Part shown: positions 33,001 to 41,453 of the stretch, one piece after another
Layout of the letters: each line of letters starts with the position of its first letter
How positions within the stretch are numbered: position 1 is the first letter of the stretch
Origin: Dendrophyllia cribrosa
Lineage: Eukaryota > Cnidaria > Anthozoa > Scleractinia > Dendrophylliidae
Reading direction: 5' to 3'
Assembly (NCBI GenBank): GCA_024195265.1
Contig: JAJLRJ010000009.1
Location: 13,406,291-13,470,290 of the forward strand
Length of the DNA stretch: 64,000 nt
Position numbers and translations under genes: made by a program
Notes under the pieces: model-generated
Database searches by the model: none
What the model saw: the letters and a program-made list of their open reading frames with translations, nothing else
Told to the model about the DNA's origin: nothing

Positions 33001-35961
33001 GATCCTGTTGGGTGGTCCGCCGCGTTGCGTTACCGACAGTGGAAACTTTTGGTGAATGAAAGTAAGGTTACTTCGTTGTAGTCGTGAATGCCTTACCGTA
33101 GATTTAGCAGCCTTTGGAGCTCGCTTCTTTCGGGAGCCCGCTACTTTCGAGAAGTCGTTACTTTCGGGAACAAAAACCGTTACATAAAGCTGGTGCAGAA
33201 ACAGAAAGACAAAGAAATTCGCAACAATAATTGTTTTTAAAAAAGTGAGATGAAATTCATGTTACTGCCACATGGGCGGGCTCCGACTCTAGATTGTGTT
33301 GCGTATAATTTAAAAAATACTCGTTACTTTCTGGGGGCTCGCTACTTTCGGAGAGTCGCCACCCTCGGGGGACTCGCTACTTTCGGGGAGTAGCCACCCT
33401 CGGGGGGCTCGCTACTTTCGGGGAGTCGCTACTTTCGGGGGGCTTGCTACTTTCGGGAGGCTTGCTACTTTCGGGATTTATTAGCCACAAAGTTTTGACG
33501 CTACTTTCGGGGGGTCGTTACTTTCGGAACTTGACGGTAGTTTCATTGGTAACAAATGCATAAACGTAATATTTCTAGTGAGAACAAATAATTGGACAGA
33601 CACAGAAACAGGCATGCAACTGACTTGTCCGAGTCGGCTCTATTGGGAGTTGCAGGACGCGGGGGACGCGGGGGACGCGGGAGATGGGTCACTCGCGTTC
33701 CCCTCGGCCGCGCTTCTCTCGTTAATATTGAACTGAGAGACGAATGGGAACGAGTCAGGACAGACGGACAGGCAATCAAGCAGGTAGACAGACTGAAAGA
33801 CGGTCAGACGGGCATGTTGATTGATTAATTGATCGATTGACTGACTGACTCTAATTTAAATATGGTAATTGCTACATACAAAACATACATGAAGGCAGGT
33901 AAGACCATAGGCTGACCGACAGGCAGGCAGATAGATAGACAGACACTACGTAAAGAAGCAAGATAAGCATAAGCTCTGATTAAATCATGAAATCTTACCA
34001 TGTAGAAATTATTGAATGAGCAGTAATTCGCTGTAGCATTGTTCGTTTATAATCTGTCCCAAAGGCCAAATTTATACACGATATAGTGATGGAAATATAT
34101 ATCTTATTTTAATCTAATTTTAAATATATATCTTATTTTAATTTGGAGATTTGCCTGAGGCTGTCCTGCAAGAGGTAAGTGACTGTATAAGCATAAAAGA
34201 AAAGTCGATTTCCTTCGCTATAATTGTGGACATATCGAGTCTTTAATAGGAATAAAACCCATGATCTTTCCTGTTAATGGCGACCCTACCGGGATCTACC
34301 AAGAGTTGTAAAGGGCAAACAGTATTCGCATTCAAAACCTTGGTCCCTACACAACAATTCTGAAGTTCCTCTTCCAACAGTGTAGTTTTCAAACAAACAA
34401 AGCAGAGGAAGAACATGTGAGACTTTAGTTGCATTCAAACCGTTTGGTATATCGGTGAGGCTACTGAGAAAAGAGAACCTGATCAACACATAGGTAAACT
34501 GAGGCTTGCATTATAACTTCCTTGTTCTTGAGAAGACTGTTTATACAGGTCAGGAAGTTCCAGGTGTGGTAACAGCCAATGAAGACGCTTCCTGTGACAT
34601 CGTATGGAGATTTGCCTGAGGCTGTCCTGCAAGAGGTAAGTGACTGTATAACCATAAAAGAAAATCGATTTCCTTCGCTATAATTGTTGACATATCCAGT
34701 CTTTAATTGGAATGAAACCCATGATCTTTGCTTTAACGGTGCACCTACTGGTCTCTATCAAAATTTGAAATTTGTAATGGTATTCAAAACCATGGAACCC
34801 TTTCAACAATTCTGAAGTTGCTCTTTAAACATTGTAGTTTGCAATTAAACAAAGCACAGGAGGAAAATGTGAGACTTTAGTTGCATTCAAACCGTTTGCT
34901 ATATCGGTGAAGCTACTGAGAAAAGAGACTCTGATCAACACATAGGTAAACTGTGGTTTGCATTATAACTTCCTTGTTCTTGAGAAGACTGTTTATACAG
35001 GTCAGGAAGTTCCAGGTGTCATAACAGCCAAACAAGAGTCTTTCTGTGACATCGTATAGAGATTTGCTAGAGGCTGTCCTGGATTAGGTAAGTGACTGTA
35101 TAAGCATAAACTGAGGCTTGCATTATAACTTCCTTGTTCTTGAGAAGACTGTTTATACAGGTCAGGAAGTTCCAGGTGTGGTAACAGCCAATGAAGACGC
35201 TTCCTGTGACATCGTATGGAGATTTGCCTGAGGCTGTCCTGCAAGAGGTAAGTGACTGTATAACCATAAAAGAAAATCGATTTCCTTCGCTATAATTGTT
35301 GACATATCCAGTCTTTAATTGGAATGAAACCCATGATCTTTGCATTAACGGTGCACCTACTTTTCTCTATCAAAGATTGAAATTTGTAATGGTATTGAAA
35401 ACCATGGAACCTTTTCAACAATTCTGAAGTTGCTCTTCAAACATTGTAGTTTGCAAACAAACAAAGCACAGGAGGAAAATGTGAGACTTTAGTTGAATTC
35501 AAACCGTTTGCTATATCGGTGAAGCTACTGAGAAAAGAGACTCTGATGATATTTTTATTATCCCTCCTTGGTTTAATCATTTTCTAGGCTTCGGTCATGA
35601 TGGTTGGTACCCTCCTCCTGGCCTCGAAGAAAATCCACGACAACAGCGCAATTTGTCGGACACCTTCCCCACACTTAAAAACGCTGTAGTGACGTGCGGA
35701 CCACGACCAGCCAAGCCAGCAAAGTGTGGTCACGGGGACGGACCATGCCTGTTTAACATGGCGGATGACCCGTGTGAATACACCAATCTAGCCAACAACC
35801 ACACCGACGTGCTCTATATTCTTCTGCAGTTGCTGGAGAAGTACAAGTCAACGATGGTTCCTATTAGAAATAAACCTTACGACTACAGTTCTAACCCCAA
35901 GTACCACAATGGCGTGTGGACCGCGTGGTGTGACGACAAACTGAATGAGAACTGCGTGTAG
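18099..35961 (+). CDS. Arylsulfatase (arylsulfatase B/I/J-like), paralogue 1, complete
   Basis: Hydrolyses sulfate esters, probably of glycosaminoglycans, in the lysosome or secretory route. Exons: 18099-18197, 21497-21656, 22340-22452, 28202-28351, 29855-30106, 31219-31363, 32786-33061, 35588-35961; every junction keeps frame (522 aa). The first ATG starts a signal peptide ([15 protein letters not shown]). Active-site features known for the family are present: IIADD with metal ligands D31/D32, formylglycine site C70 in CSPSR, KWHLG (K124, H126), HEAVH (H215), STDNGG (D279, N280) and RGTK (K301). The length fits arylsulfatase B (about 530 aa). Its closest relative here is the minus-strand paralogue at 50192-59982. 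Long introns, notably intron 3 (5.7 kb), are packed with nested transposons. Exact substrate is unknown. Confidence 0.95.
18240..18955. repeat. AGATCTTCAAGGATCTT-type degenerate repeats with an internal insertion
   Basis: Both ends of this stretch in arylsulfatase intron 1 are rich in GAAGATCCTTGAAGATCT-like words (18270-18345 and 18800-18950). The segment between contains GTCGAC/CTTGCCACAAG inverted motifs and non-coding sequence. It looks like another element with subterminal palindromic arrays, but I could not fix its ends. Confidence 0.4.
19190..19345. repeat. Dispersed repeat, copy 1 (second copy 23583-23725)
   Basis: About 150 bp starting GATGTTTTCACCTGACGTC and containing CAGCATGGCCGCTGCGCTTT recurs at about 85-90% identity at 23583-23725, also in an intron of the same gene. 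Class unknown; it may be part of a SINE or a larger element. Confidence 0.6.
19932..20885. mobile_element. Nested TIR element (CAGGGTTCGACAT ends), 6-bp target duplication, internally deleted
   Basis: The body at 19938-20879 starts CAGGGTTCGACATCT and ends with the inverted AGATGTCGAACCCTG, flanked by AAATTC at 19932-19937 and 20880-20885. CTAGCCCGG/CGGGCTAG words are repeated near both ends. The interior retains two coding pieces on the plus strand (20278-20459 and about 20470-20644), so this is an internally deleted copy of a protein-coding transposon. Confidence 0.8.
20278..20644 (+). pseudogene. Remnant of transposon protein with ZNF862/TTF-type zinc finger and acidic tail
   Basis: From ATG at 20278 a basic peptide begins [19 protein letters not shown]. 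After a stop and a frame change, 20353-20459 reads [20 protein letters not shown] and continues to [10 protein letters not shown]. This matches the start of the TTF/BED-like zinc finger seen in ZNF862/KIAA1586-type proteins derived from DNA transposons. The following 20470-20644 encodes an acidic C-terminus ([20 protein letters not shown]) ending in a stop. The central catalytic region is missing. Family assignment is by resemblance only. Confidence 0.5.
22609..22643 (-). ncRNA. Candidate hammerhead ribozyme of a Penelope-like retroelement fragment
   Basis: On the minus strand the sequence reads CTGACGA, then AGGGCTGGCGCTC (4-bp stem GGGC/GCTC with a TGGC loop), then GAAAC, then GTCAGC. CTGACGA and GAAA are the two conserved core strands of the hammerhead, and GTCAGC can pair with the upstream GCT-C-TGAC. 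Such motifs are known in the terminal repeats of Penelope-like elements. No reverse transcriptase is seen nearby, so only a fragment remains, in arylsulfatase intron 3. Confidence 0.5.
23583..23725. repeat. Dispersed repeat, copy 2 (see 19190-19345)
   Basis: Same orientation and similar content as the copy at 19190-19345, including the CAGCATGGCCGCTGCGCTTT segment. The two copies are diverged, so the dispersal is not very recent. Confidence 0.6.
24354..24895. mobile_element. PIF/Harbinger-derived element, TAA target duplication
   Basis: The body at 24357-24892 has inverted ends AGCTGTGTTCACAC / GTGAACGCAGCT and is flanked by TAA at 24354-24356 and 24893-24895, the PIF/Harbinger pattern. Repeated TGAAACATGTTTC and ATCATGATTGAAAC palindromes fill both ends. 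It carries a Myb/SANT-like fragment at 24541-24801 and no DDE transposase. Confidence 0.75.
24541..24801 (+). CDS. Myb/SANT-like (trihelix) DNA-binding fragment of a Harbinger transposon
   Basis: The frame from ATG at 24541 reads [20 protein letters not shown] and continues with [18 protein letters not shown], then [20 protein letters not shown]. The Trp-Leu/Val-Trp spacing and IWENIAAKL match the Myb/SANT-like domain encoded by the second gene of PIF/Harbinger elements. After about residue 66 the sequence runs into element end repeats and a stop, so it is truncated relative to a full three-helix domain plus tail. An in-frame ATG at 24487 lies in the terminal repeat. Confidence 0.55.
   Translation: MADGCGEDTSVQKNQNWSFYEAKCLVEVWADEEIQRQLAVMGRKQNIWENIAAKLNENGFKRTASQNSINDSTMHETCLKPTSDVM
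26525..26780. mobile_element. MITE with TAGAGCAGTTTTCAATTG ends, copy 1
   Basis: The ends TAGAGCAGTTTTCAATTGAG and CTCAATTGAAAACTGCTCTA are perfect inverted copies. The interior has CCAATCAGA/TCTGATTGG and AAAACCAAAACC/GGTTTTGGTTTT words. A second, truncated copy lies at 36177-36316. Non-coding; in arylsulfatase intron 3. Confidence 0.75.
26834..27015. repeat. Near-perfect 182-bp foldback
   Basis: The left arm from 26834 (GAGGCTTTCACCTTTCACC) to about 26923 is the inverted complement of the right arm to 27015, with one extra base in the left arm (CCGAAAATC against GATTTCGG). The tip is AAAACCGTTTTT. Arms of about 90 bp this similar imply recent origin. There is no coding content and no clear target duplication. 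Confidence 0.9.
27106..27307. mobile_element. TTAA-flanked MITE, CCCTTTCACTCCC ends
   Basis: The ends TTAACCCTTTCACTCCC and GGGAGTGAAAGGGTTAA are exact inverted copies, bordered by TTAA, a piggyBac/Kolobok-style target. Non-coding; directly abuts the next inverted-repeat element at 27308. Confidence 0.7.
27308..27710. mobile_element. 400-bp palindromic TIR element
   Basis: The arms read CTATCACCCTTAGAAAGTT with CAACTCTATGTAC on the left and GTACATAGAGTTG with AACTTTCTAGGGGTGATAG on the right. An inner pair TTATAGAGA...TGACGTCAACCCGG / CCGGGTTGACGTCA...TCTCTATAA suggests a second element nested inside it. Non-coding. Confidence 0.6.
27825..27970. repeat. Imperfect inverted repeat
   Basis: AGTCTACTTTTGATATATT / AAAATTTAGCTTGACAGCGAG on the left pairs with CTCGCTATCAAGTTGAATTTT / AATACATCGAAAGTAGGCT on the right, with a GACATAAACAAAA / TTTGTTTTTGTC inner pair. 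Probably a decayed MITE within arylsulfatase intron 3. Confidence 0.5.
28868..29502. mobile_element. TIR-like element with CGGCACCGCGGCAGAACG arms, carrying a MITE
   Basis: The left GGCGGCTCGGCACCGCGGC / AGAACGCACTGCGCATG is mirrored on the right by CATGCGCAAACGTTCT / GCCGCGGTGCCGGGCGGC. The third copy of the ATGTTGTAGTT MITE (28980-29111) sits inside. The outer ends and a target duplication are not defined. Confidence 0.5.
28980..29111. mobile_element. MITE, ATGTTGTAGTT family, copy 3
   Basis: The arms ATGTTGTAGTTAATTTTTT and ATTTTTTATTTCAGGTAATT (inverted) match the copies at 3329 and 9833, with ACCTGAG/CTCAGGT replacing the CCTTGG word. It lies in arylsulfatase intron 4. Confidence 0.65.
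30673..30801. mobile_element. Short palindromic MITE
   Basis: TAGCTTGTGGACAGGCC and GGGCGCAAAGAAAGGC on the left pair with GCCTTTCTTTTCGTCC and GGCCTGTTCACAGGCTAA on the right, making a hairpin of about 130 bp in arylsulfatase intron 5. No target duplication could be confirmed. Confidence 0.55.
31459..31703. mobile_element. Inverted-repeat element, GGCGTGCGTTTCTC ends
   Basis: GGCGTGCGTTTCTCTAAAGT at the left matches ACTTTCGAGAAACGCACGCC inverted at the right with one mismatch. An inner pair of TCCGAA words follows. Non-coding, in arylsulfatase intron 6; no target duplication seen. Confidence 0.55.
31959..32430. mobile_element. Mutator-like element with about 80-bp TIRs and 9-bp target duplication
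   Basis: The 454-bp element at 31968-32421 begins AACTTATCCTCGAGGCCGG, which is exactly inverted at its end. The TIRs extend roughly 80 bp with few differences, and GAGTATTTT flanks both sides (31959-31967, 32422-32430). Long TIRs plus a 9-bp duplication fit a Mutator-like non-autonomous element. No transposase. It lies in arylsulfatase intron 6. Confidence 0.88.
33320..33530. repeat. Imperfect tandem array of a roughly 17-bp GCTACTTTCGGGGG unit
   Basis: The word CTCGCTACTTTCGGGG and variants (GTCGCTACTTTCGG, GTCGCCACCCTCGG, CTTGCTACTTTCGGG) recur about a dozen times with spacing near 17-27 bp, plus outliers at 33120-33165. Non-coding minisatellite in arylsulfatase intron 7. Confidence 0.7.
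33590..33960. repeat. Degenerate GACAGACG / GATTGACT simple repeats
   Basis: Low-complexity stretch with clustered GACAGAC, GGACGCGGG (33654-33682) and GATTGATTGACTGACTG words. The open frames across it are by-products of the repeat. Intron 7 of the first arylsulfatase. Confidence 0.55.
34139..35560. repeat. Tandemly duplicated block, unit about 460 bp
   Basis: The marker TGGAGATTTGCCTGAGGCTG occurs at about 34145, 34606 and 35218, and a decayed form at about 35059. Spacing is therefore about 461 and 453 bp, with an extra shuffled copy 612 bp after the second. The unit includes a 57-bp ATG-to-donor mini-exon (34579-34635, 35191-35247), then GTAAGTGACTGTATAA and a region ending near GAGAAAAGAG. 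All copies lie in the last intron of the first arylsulfatase. Confidence 0.8.
34579..34635 (+). pseudogene. Duplicated mini-exon, 19 codons, F-box-like start (second intact copy 35191-35247)
   Basis: ATG through GAG reads [19 protein letters not shown], followed at once by the donor [19 protein letters not shown] resembles the opening of an F-box (LP-E-L-EI), so this could be the first coding exon of an F-box gene copied here without the rest. The identical peptide is at 35191-35247. The copy at about 35059 has substitutions that destroy it, and the one at 34145 has lost its 5' half. No following exon is found; the F-box idea is only a resemblance. Confidence 0.3.
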
Positions 35962-36176
35962 TCAGTGGTAGCCAACGACAGCTGTTATTGGTTCAAATGA
36001 GTTTTTGACATTTTATTTACCGTAGGAACTAACGACCATTAACCCTCCCCCCTGGGGAGTGATCCCATATAAAAGTGTCGGGGCGACCGTACTTTTAAGG
36101 GGTTAAACTTCGTAAACTTTTAAGTACTTTGCTTAACTTTTGCAAATTTCACCCTCGTTTGACTGCGGTTAAGCGA

Positions 36177-36316
36177 GCAAGTCACGATTGGTTTTGGTTT
36201 TACTTCTGATTGGTCGAGAAAGTGGCGCGAAATTTTTTAGCCAATCACAAAGCATAGCAATGCAAAACCAAAGCAATTGTGTAATTACTTTTCACACTCG
36301 ATTGAAAACTGCTCTA
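36177..36316. mobile_element. MITE related to 26525-26780, 5'-truncated copy
   Basis: Contains ACGATTGGTTTTGGTTTTAC, TGATTGGTCGAGAAAGTGGC and ends ATTGAAAACTGCTCTA, matching the right two-thirds of the MITE at 26525-26780. The left TIR is missing. Confidence 0.65.
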
Positions 36317-36691
36317 TGAAGCCAGAAAAATGTGCTGACAGGAACAACTTTTCAGAAAGAATTGTTACCTTAACCTCGTAGTCTTATGGGTAAACACTAA
36401 TACGAGCCACACTCAGAAAACAGGTTTCTATCTTTCAGGGGTTCTTTTACGGGATCAAACCCGTTAATTTTATACTTTAGTCCCCCCACCCCGTACTTGC
36501 CAGAGAAAACAGACGAATTTTCGCGGTGGCGCCACTACGGTTCCCTTTCGCGGAGTCTTTTCGCGGAGAGCACCATAGTCATGTGTCGCCATCTTGAAAA
36601 GTCGTCTGTTTTCTCAGGCTAGCCCCGTACTAACCGATTTTCAAGAGCAGTTCGTAGTTACAAACCAGGGTCTGTCTGCCAATTTTGATTA

Positions 36692-36697
36692 TTTATT
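36692..36697 (-). terminator. Candidate poly(A) signal of the dioxygenase gene
   Basis: AATAAA on the minus strand about 260 bp beyond the stop codon at 36956, within an AATAAATAAATAATC stretch that gives a second overlapping AATAAA. Confidence 0.4.
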
Positions 36698-36955
36698 TAT
36701 TCCCCAAACAAAACGACATTATTAAGATAGCCGTAAGGAGTTTTAAACCAAAAGAGAAACCTGAAAACATATTCAGGGACATAACGATTGGTAACTATCC
36801 TTCATAAAAGTTGATACTGTGTTTAGTGTTTGTTACTTTCTGCATCTGTCGTCAGAAAATACAACAAAAACCTGCCGAAGATTCTAGTTTGCTACAATAG
36901 AGTTACATTGTTTTGCATATGCTTACACTGTCCTCCATAAGTTGACACTGTGTAG

Positions 36956-39803
36956 TTACTTCTCGTATCTGTCAGAGAGAAGTTCCAAAGCCTTTAGCGA
37001 GCATCCAAACAGCCACCTGTCTTCCAAGCCAGATTTCATGCCCAACATCAGGCGGCACCTGGAATACCAGACTTCATCCACAACATCAGCAATAATAATG
37101 GTTCTCTGGGTAGTATGATGGATCGGACCTCGCCCATGACACACACGTGAGTTATCGAACAGGGCCGCCATCCCTTCCTTGATCACAATGGTCTGCCGGT
37201 ATTTGGGATCATAAAGCTTGGATTTGAGGAGCTCGTAAGCTTTGTAAAACTGCAGCATCTTAGACGGGCTGTTGTCACCACTCACAGGACTCAGCTCAAA
37301 GCCTGCCTGTTTCATACTAAAATGGAGCTTGTAATGGCCGTCGTTGTCGTCAAAATAAATCACAGGGCGTTGCCGAAGGGTGTCGACCTGGTACATTGCT
37401 ACCTCCGATGGCTTGCACGCCTCCTGTACGGTGAGTCTGCGCCGAGCGATGCGGATTGGAACAGTGCTGAGCAACTCGAACGCCTCGGGGTCTTCTTTGC
37501 GGATATCTTCAATCACCTTCACGTTGTCCATGAAGAAATTGACGGTATCTTGAACTGGAGCATTGTAGCGGCTTCCCAGCAGGCAGGTAATCTTACCCGG
37601 GTTCAGGTAGTAAGTATGATCTGTATGCGGGGCATGTGTCCCAAAACCATAGGTATCCGGATCATTTTCTTCAGCCACTTTATGGTCTGCAACCAGGTCT
37701 ATTATGTCAGTTGGATGGTAACGTTGTCGAATCTTCCCTGTATTAACAACAAAAAGGGAAAATTCTTAACCTTGCTTGGTCGACAAAATAAAAGTGAGTT
37801 AACCATCTTATTCCCACAAGTTACCAAGCTCGAAATAGTGGAAAATACCCAGTTTCCGTTAGGAATCGGGTGAGGGAAGGTTATGTCTGATCCGAAACTT
37901 AATGCCGGTGGGTGGGGTACTCCGGATTTAAAGTGACGGGGATATGCAAATGATTTTTTCGATTTGAAATTTTCGATTCGAAGATATTTTTGGGTAAGAA
38001 CATTTTGGCAAGCATTTTTTTTTTGGGTGGCTTGAGTGAAGTAGGGATTTTTATTATTATTCAATGACTTTAGTAGTAAGCAATCAGTTTTTTCAGTTAC
38101 TGTTAAACTGTAAAGTAATACGAGTAGACGCAGTGTTGATATATGCGGTGAACAAAGCCAAGAAGCCCATTTCTCCACGATAACTCATATTAGGATGTAT
38201 CATAGTTAATTTGAGTGTTTCCAGTTGTCTAGTGTTGTAAGGATGACTACCAGATCTTGGAAAGCTTAATTCAGATTGTATGATGAATAATCAAACAGAA
38301 ACATTCAATTTCTAAAGCTTTTTTTCTTATTATATCATTTAATCCCGTCTGGGTATTTTTTAGGTTCGGAAATTCAACATGGGATTTTTTGGGGTTTAAT
38401 TTTGGTTCAGGGGATTTTATTGGGTTTTGCTGGAATCCCTAGGAATTTTTTGGGTATTGAGTTTTGCTCCCATTCGTACATCCCCGTCATTTTCAATCCG
38501 GAGATCCCCACTCGGTCCGAAACAGCCTTTCTCATCAACTAAACTAAATACATATTCAGCAATATATATTTTACTCTTTTACAACATTTTTCCAGCTGCT
38601 GTAAGATTCTGCTCATAATCTCTCATGTCAACGCCAGTAAGACTCCTCGTTTAAGGCGGGGATCTACCTGAATGCCTTTTTTCCGTCACTTAACATGGCT
38701 TTAAAGGAAATATCTCGTTCACGTTTCAAGCAATCAGAAAACCCTTAGCTCATTACATGAATCTATGTTGTGGGATGTTTTGTAAATTTTTGGGTATTTT
38801 TGGGAGGAAATAGTTTTTTTTTCTCAAAGGATTTGTAAAATTTAGAGAAATAAGAAATATTGAAGATTTAGTGAAGTTTTCAAACCTCTTAAAATTTCAT
38901 TAAAATTCAGGTAAAACCCCGCCTTCAAACACAGGGCTACCACCATCTTGTTTGAGTATTTATTTATAGTCCCTTTCTAGACATGAAGTTTAGGGTTTTT
39001 AATCTGGATAAAAACTCATTATATCTTATATTGTTTCTTTTGTTATTCAACGTTTTGTTAACTCTGGAAATTTTAGGTTATACGTGTTTTTAGTTTTAAG
39101 TTTCGATTTCACCTTATTAAGTCACTCTAAGACGGACACTGGCGCGGGGAAGAGGACCAGCTATCCATGTTAGAGAGGTGTGCGTCTTATATAGAGAGTT
39201 AGAGACCATCTTTAGGCTTTATTTTTAGAAGGGTGACTGTTTAGAAGGGGGTGATTGTATATTCTTACCTATAGTGTGCAGTACCCCTTTCAGTCCCTCC
39301 TCATTGGGTGGAACACCCTTCATGTACACCACACCGTACTTCCTAAGGCACATCACCCAGGATTCCATATCCTCAACTATGCGTGAATAGTCAAAGAAAT
39401 TATCCAAGATGTTATTCGCTGTCCAAGGAACAACGTGCGGGGTAGGGTCGTGGTGAGTGGTGTCTTGGGCTCTCAGCCAAGACAAATCAAAGGTGGTGCT
39501 GTGTTCAGGCCATTGAACGTGCAAGAAATCGTTTCCTTCGTGGTATTCTGCGGACAGAAGTGAAGAATCTTTGGAAAGAAAGGCAAGATATTTCTCCAGA
39601 CGATAAAGACAAGAGCCAGCATCAAAGAACTTTTCATCACGAATCGACGAACGCAACCAGATGTTGGGAAACTCGCTCTTGGCGCCGTCCTTCCACGTTA
39701 TTTTCAAGAAATCGCGACAGTGAGAAACAGCTTCAACTCTAAACGGTGCGCGAAGAAGTGAAGTGACTCCAGCTCTCAACGGCGCACGGAAATGTGAAGC
39801 CAT
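36956..39803 (-). CDS. Gamma-butyrobetaine dioxygenase-like 2-oxoglutarate/Fe(II) oxygenase, complete
   Basis: Probably hydroxylates gamma-butyrobetaine (last carnitine step) or trimethyllysine. Two exons: 39803-39269 and 37737-36956; the G/GG split codon keeps frame (438 aa). The N-terminal domain (about residues 30-115, with ITWKDGAKSEFPNIWLRSS and HVQWPEHSTTFDLSWLR) matches the GBBH-like zinc-site domain, though the usual Cys cluster is not seen. The catalytic TauD-type domain has the iron triad H216-x-D218 (THAPHTDHTYY) and H379 (VCHGRG), with R390 for 2-oxoglutarate. BBOX1 is about 387 aa and TMLHE about 421, so the choice is open. The first 25 residues (MASHFRAPLRAGVTSLLRAP) are basic and could be a mitochondrial presequence. 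An upstream in-frame ATG at 39839 would add 12 residues. Confidence 0.92.
37908..38514. mobile_element. TIR element, GGGGTACTCCGGATT ends, in the dioxygenase intron
   Basis: GTGGGGTACTCCGGATTTAA with GTGACGGGGAT at the left is mirrored by ATCCCCGTCATTTTCAATCC with GGAGATCCCCAC at the right. The interior repeats TTTTTTGGGT-like words on opposite strands. Similar GGGTACTCC-type ends occur at 61657-62096. No coding content. Confidence 0.6.
38649..38930. mobile_element. Small TIR element, GTTTAAGGCGGGG ends
   Basis: GTTTAAGGCGGGGATCTACC with TGAAT at the left is mirrored by ATTCAGGTAAAACCCCGCC with TTCAAAC at the right. About 280 bp, non-coding, in the dioxygenase intron. Target duplication unclear. 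Confidence 0.6.
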
Positions 39804-41453
39804 AGTCTTTAGCCAATGAACCCTAAAAAAAAGGTACAAGATGTCTTCAAATGTGCTCAGATCAGCTGAAGAAGATGCGATGATATAAAATCGCTACGGA
39901 AAGTGCGAAACAGTGTCGAAACCACAAATAAAAATTTACAAAACAGTAAATTTTGTTTGCCAAGAATCGAGAATCTCGATGTTTCCTGAGACGATGTCGA
40001 GGGAAACATCAAGATTCGATTCGTCGTGGAAAAAACAGTTTAAAAACGCGCCATGCATTCGAGGTATTATAAAACATCAATTGCGGTCAGATCACGTGCG
40101 CTAGCGGACAACAGTCACTAGGCGAAATGCCTAGTTTAAGGCCTCATTTAGATGGAAAGAGGATGATCCTAGTGCTAGGATGATCCTAGAAGGTTCATTT
40201 GGTTTATATGCATTAATGCGGCTTCCTGGGTCAACTTTTCATTTGGTTTACATAAAAAAAAATGGGCATAAGCTGGAAAACTTTATTTTCGACAAATGAA
40301 CTGAACACAATGTGACCTTCGGAGAATCACTGTACTGCTAACAACTACTGTATTATTTCGAAAATAGCATTCAAGGCTCGATTTCTTATCTTAGTTAGCT
40401 AGCTAACTAAACACACCAGATGAAATTCCTCGAATGATAGGGAATCAATTAAATAGATCGATAGCATTATTAATCTGGCTGAGTTAATGCCAAGCCTGCT
40501 AGACTGCTAGCACTGCGTCCCTGTCAGGATAGTCTAGCGGGCGAACAAATACGCGATCGGCGATCCATCGAGCGGCGAGCGAGAGAAAGTAATGCGAACC
40601 GAGGGGTCTCTGGGGAAGAGGCGGGACAGGAGGGAGGGCTCTCCCCAGTTTCCCCTCGGCTCATTCGCTCGTTCCAGTCTCGCCGAGCTTGTTTTCGTGA
40701 TTAGCTCGCCCGCACGATTGACTGAGAAAGGACAGCGCTAGCAGTCTAGCAGCACTGCAAACCGCTGCTTGAAAGCTGCGATGAGGATGAGATGTAAACA
40801 TTAAACTAAAATCAACTACGAATTTAGACACAAAGAGAAATTTCTGCTAAGAAACGTGAAGTGATGTGACATCGTGTAGACATGAACGTTATCTCCATGG
40901 AGATAGGATAGGGACAAAACGTGGGGTACCCCATGGCCTAGGTCATGGGGTAGGCGCGCCATGGCCTATCGGTATGGCAGTTAAAGAACGCTAAGATAGA
41001 TCATAGAATAACATGGAGGATTTTAGGCAGAGCGCGTGCATACTCTAACAGAACAAAGAGGTGCAACCTATGTAATCTAGAGAAATATTACATCATCTGT
41101 CACCGAGAATTAGCCACCCCAAACAAATGATTAACAAGGTTGATTAATGGCGGCCGTAAATTCTCGGAAATAAATGTTAAAATAAAATGACTTCTGATGT
41201 TCGTAATGAATTGAAATTTGGCAAGATGAGTAAGAAAGTCTAATTGTACACGAAAATGTAAAAAAAAAATGAAAAATCTGTCCACCCGTGCGTGAAAACG
41301 CGCGAATAGAGCTGTATAAGAACCCCGTAGCTGATAACAACACTATGCTGTAAGAATCCTGAAGAGTGAGAGCACTTTGTGCCCCCATGAAACATATTTG
41401 TAAATTCTCACAATGAACGAAATCTAGTCCATAATTACTCTTCATGTATGCAT
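39804..41453. other. 5' flank of the dioxygenase gene; no gene recognised
   Basis: It contains the inverted-repeat element at 40496-40752 and a compact nest of palindromes at 40921-40985 (GTGGGGTACCCCATGGCC, GGCGCGCC). Nothing coding is supported. Confidence 0.5.
40496..40752. mobile_element. 257-bp inverted-repeat element, CTGCTAGACTGCTAGC ends
   Basis: The left CTGCTAGACTGCTAGC is exactly inverted on the right (GCTAGCAGTCTAGCAG), followed inward by CTGTCA/TGA-type and GGCGAG/CTCGCC pairs. Non-coding; no certain target duplication. Confidence 0.65.

Larger units (their letters stand above)
35962..36955. other. Intergenic region between convergent genes
   Basis: It lies between the arylsulfatase stop (35961, plus) and the dioxygenase stop (36956, minus). 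It holds a CCCATATAAAAGTGTCGG / ACTTTTAAGGGGTTAAAC dispersed-repeat piece (36060-36110), the truncated MITE at 36177-36316, and AATAAA on the minus strand (36692-36697) suited to end the dioxygenase transcript. No poly(A) signal for the arylsulfatase was obvious. Confidence 0.6.
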
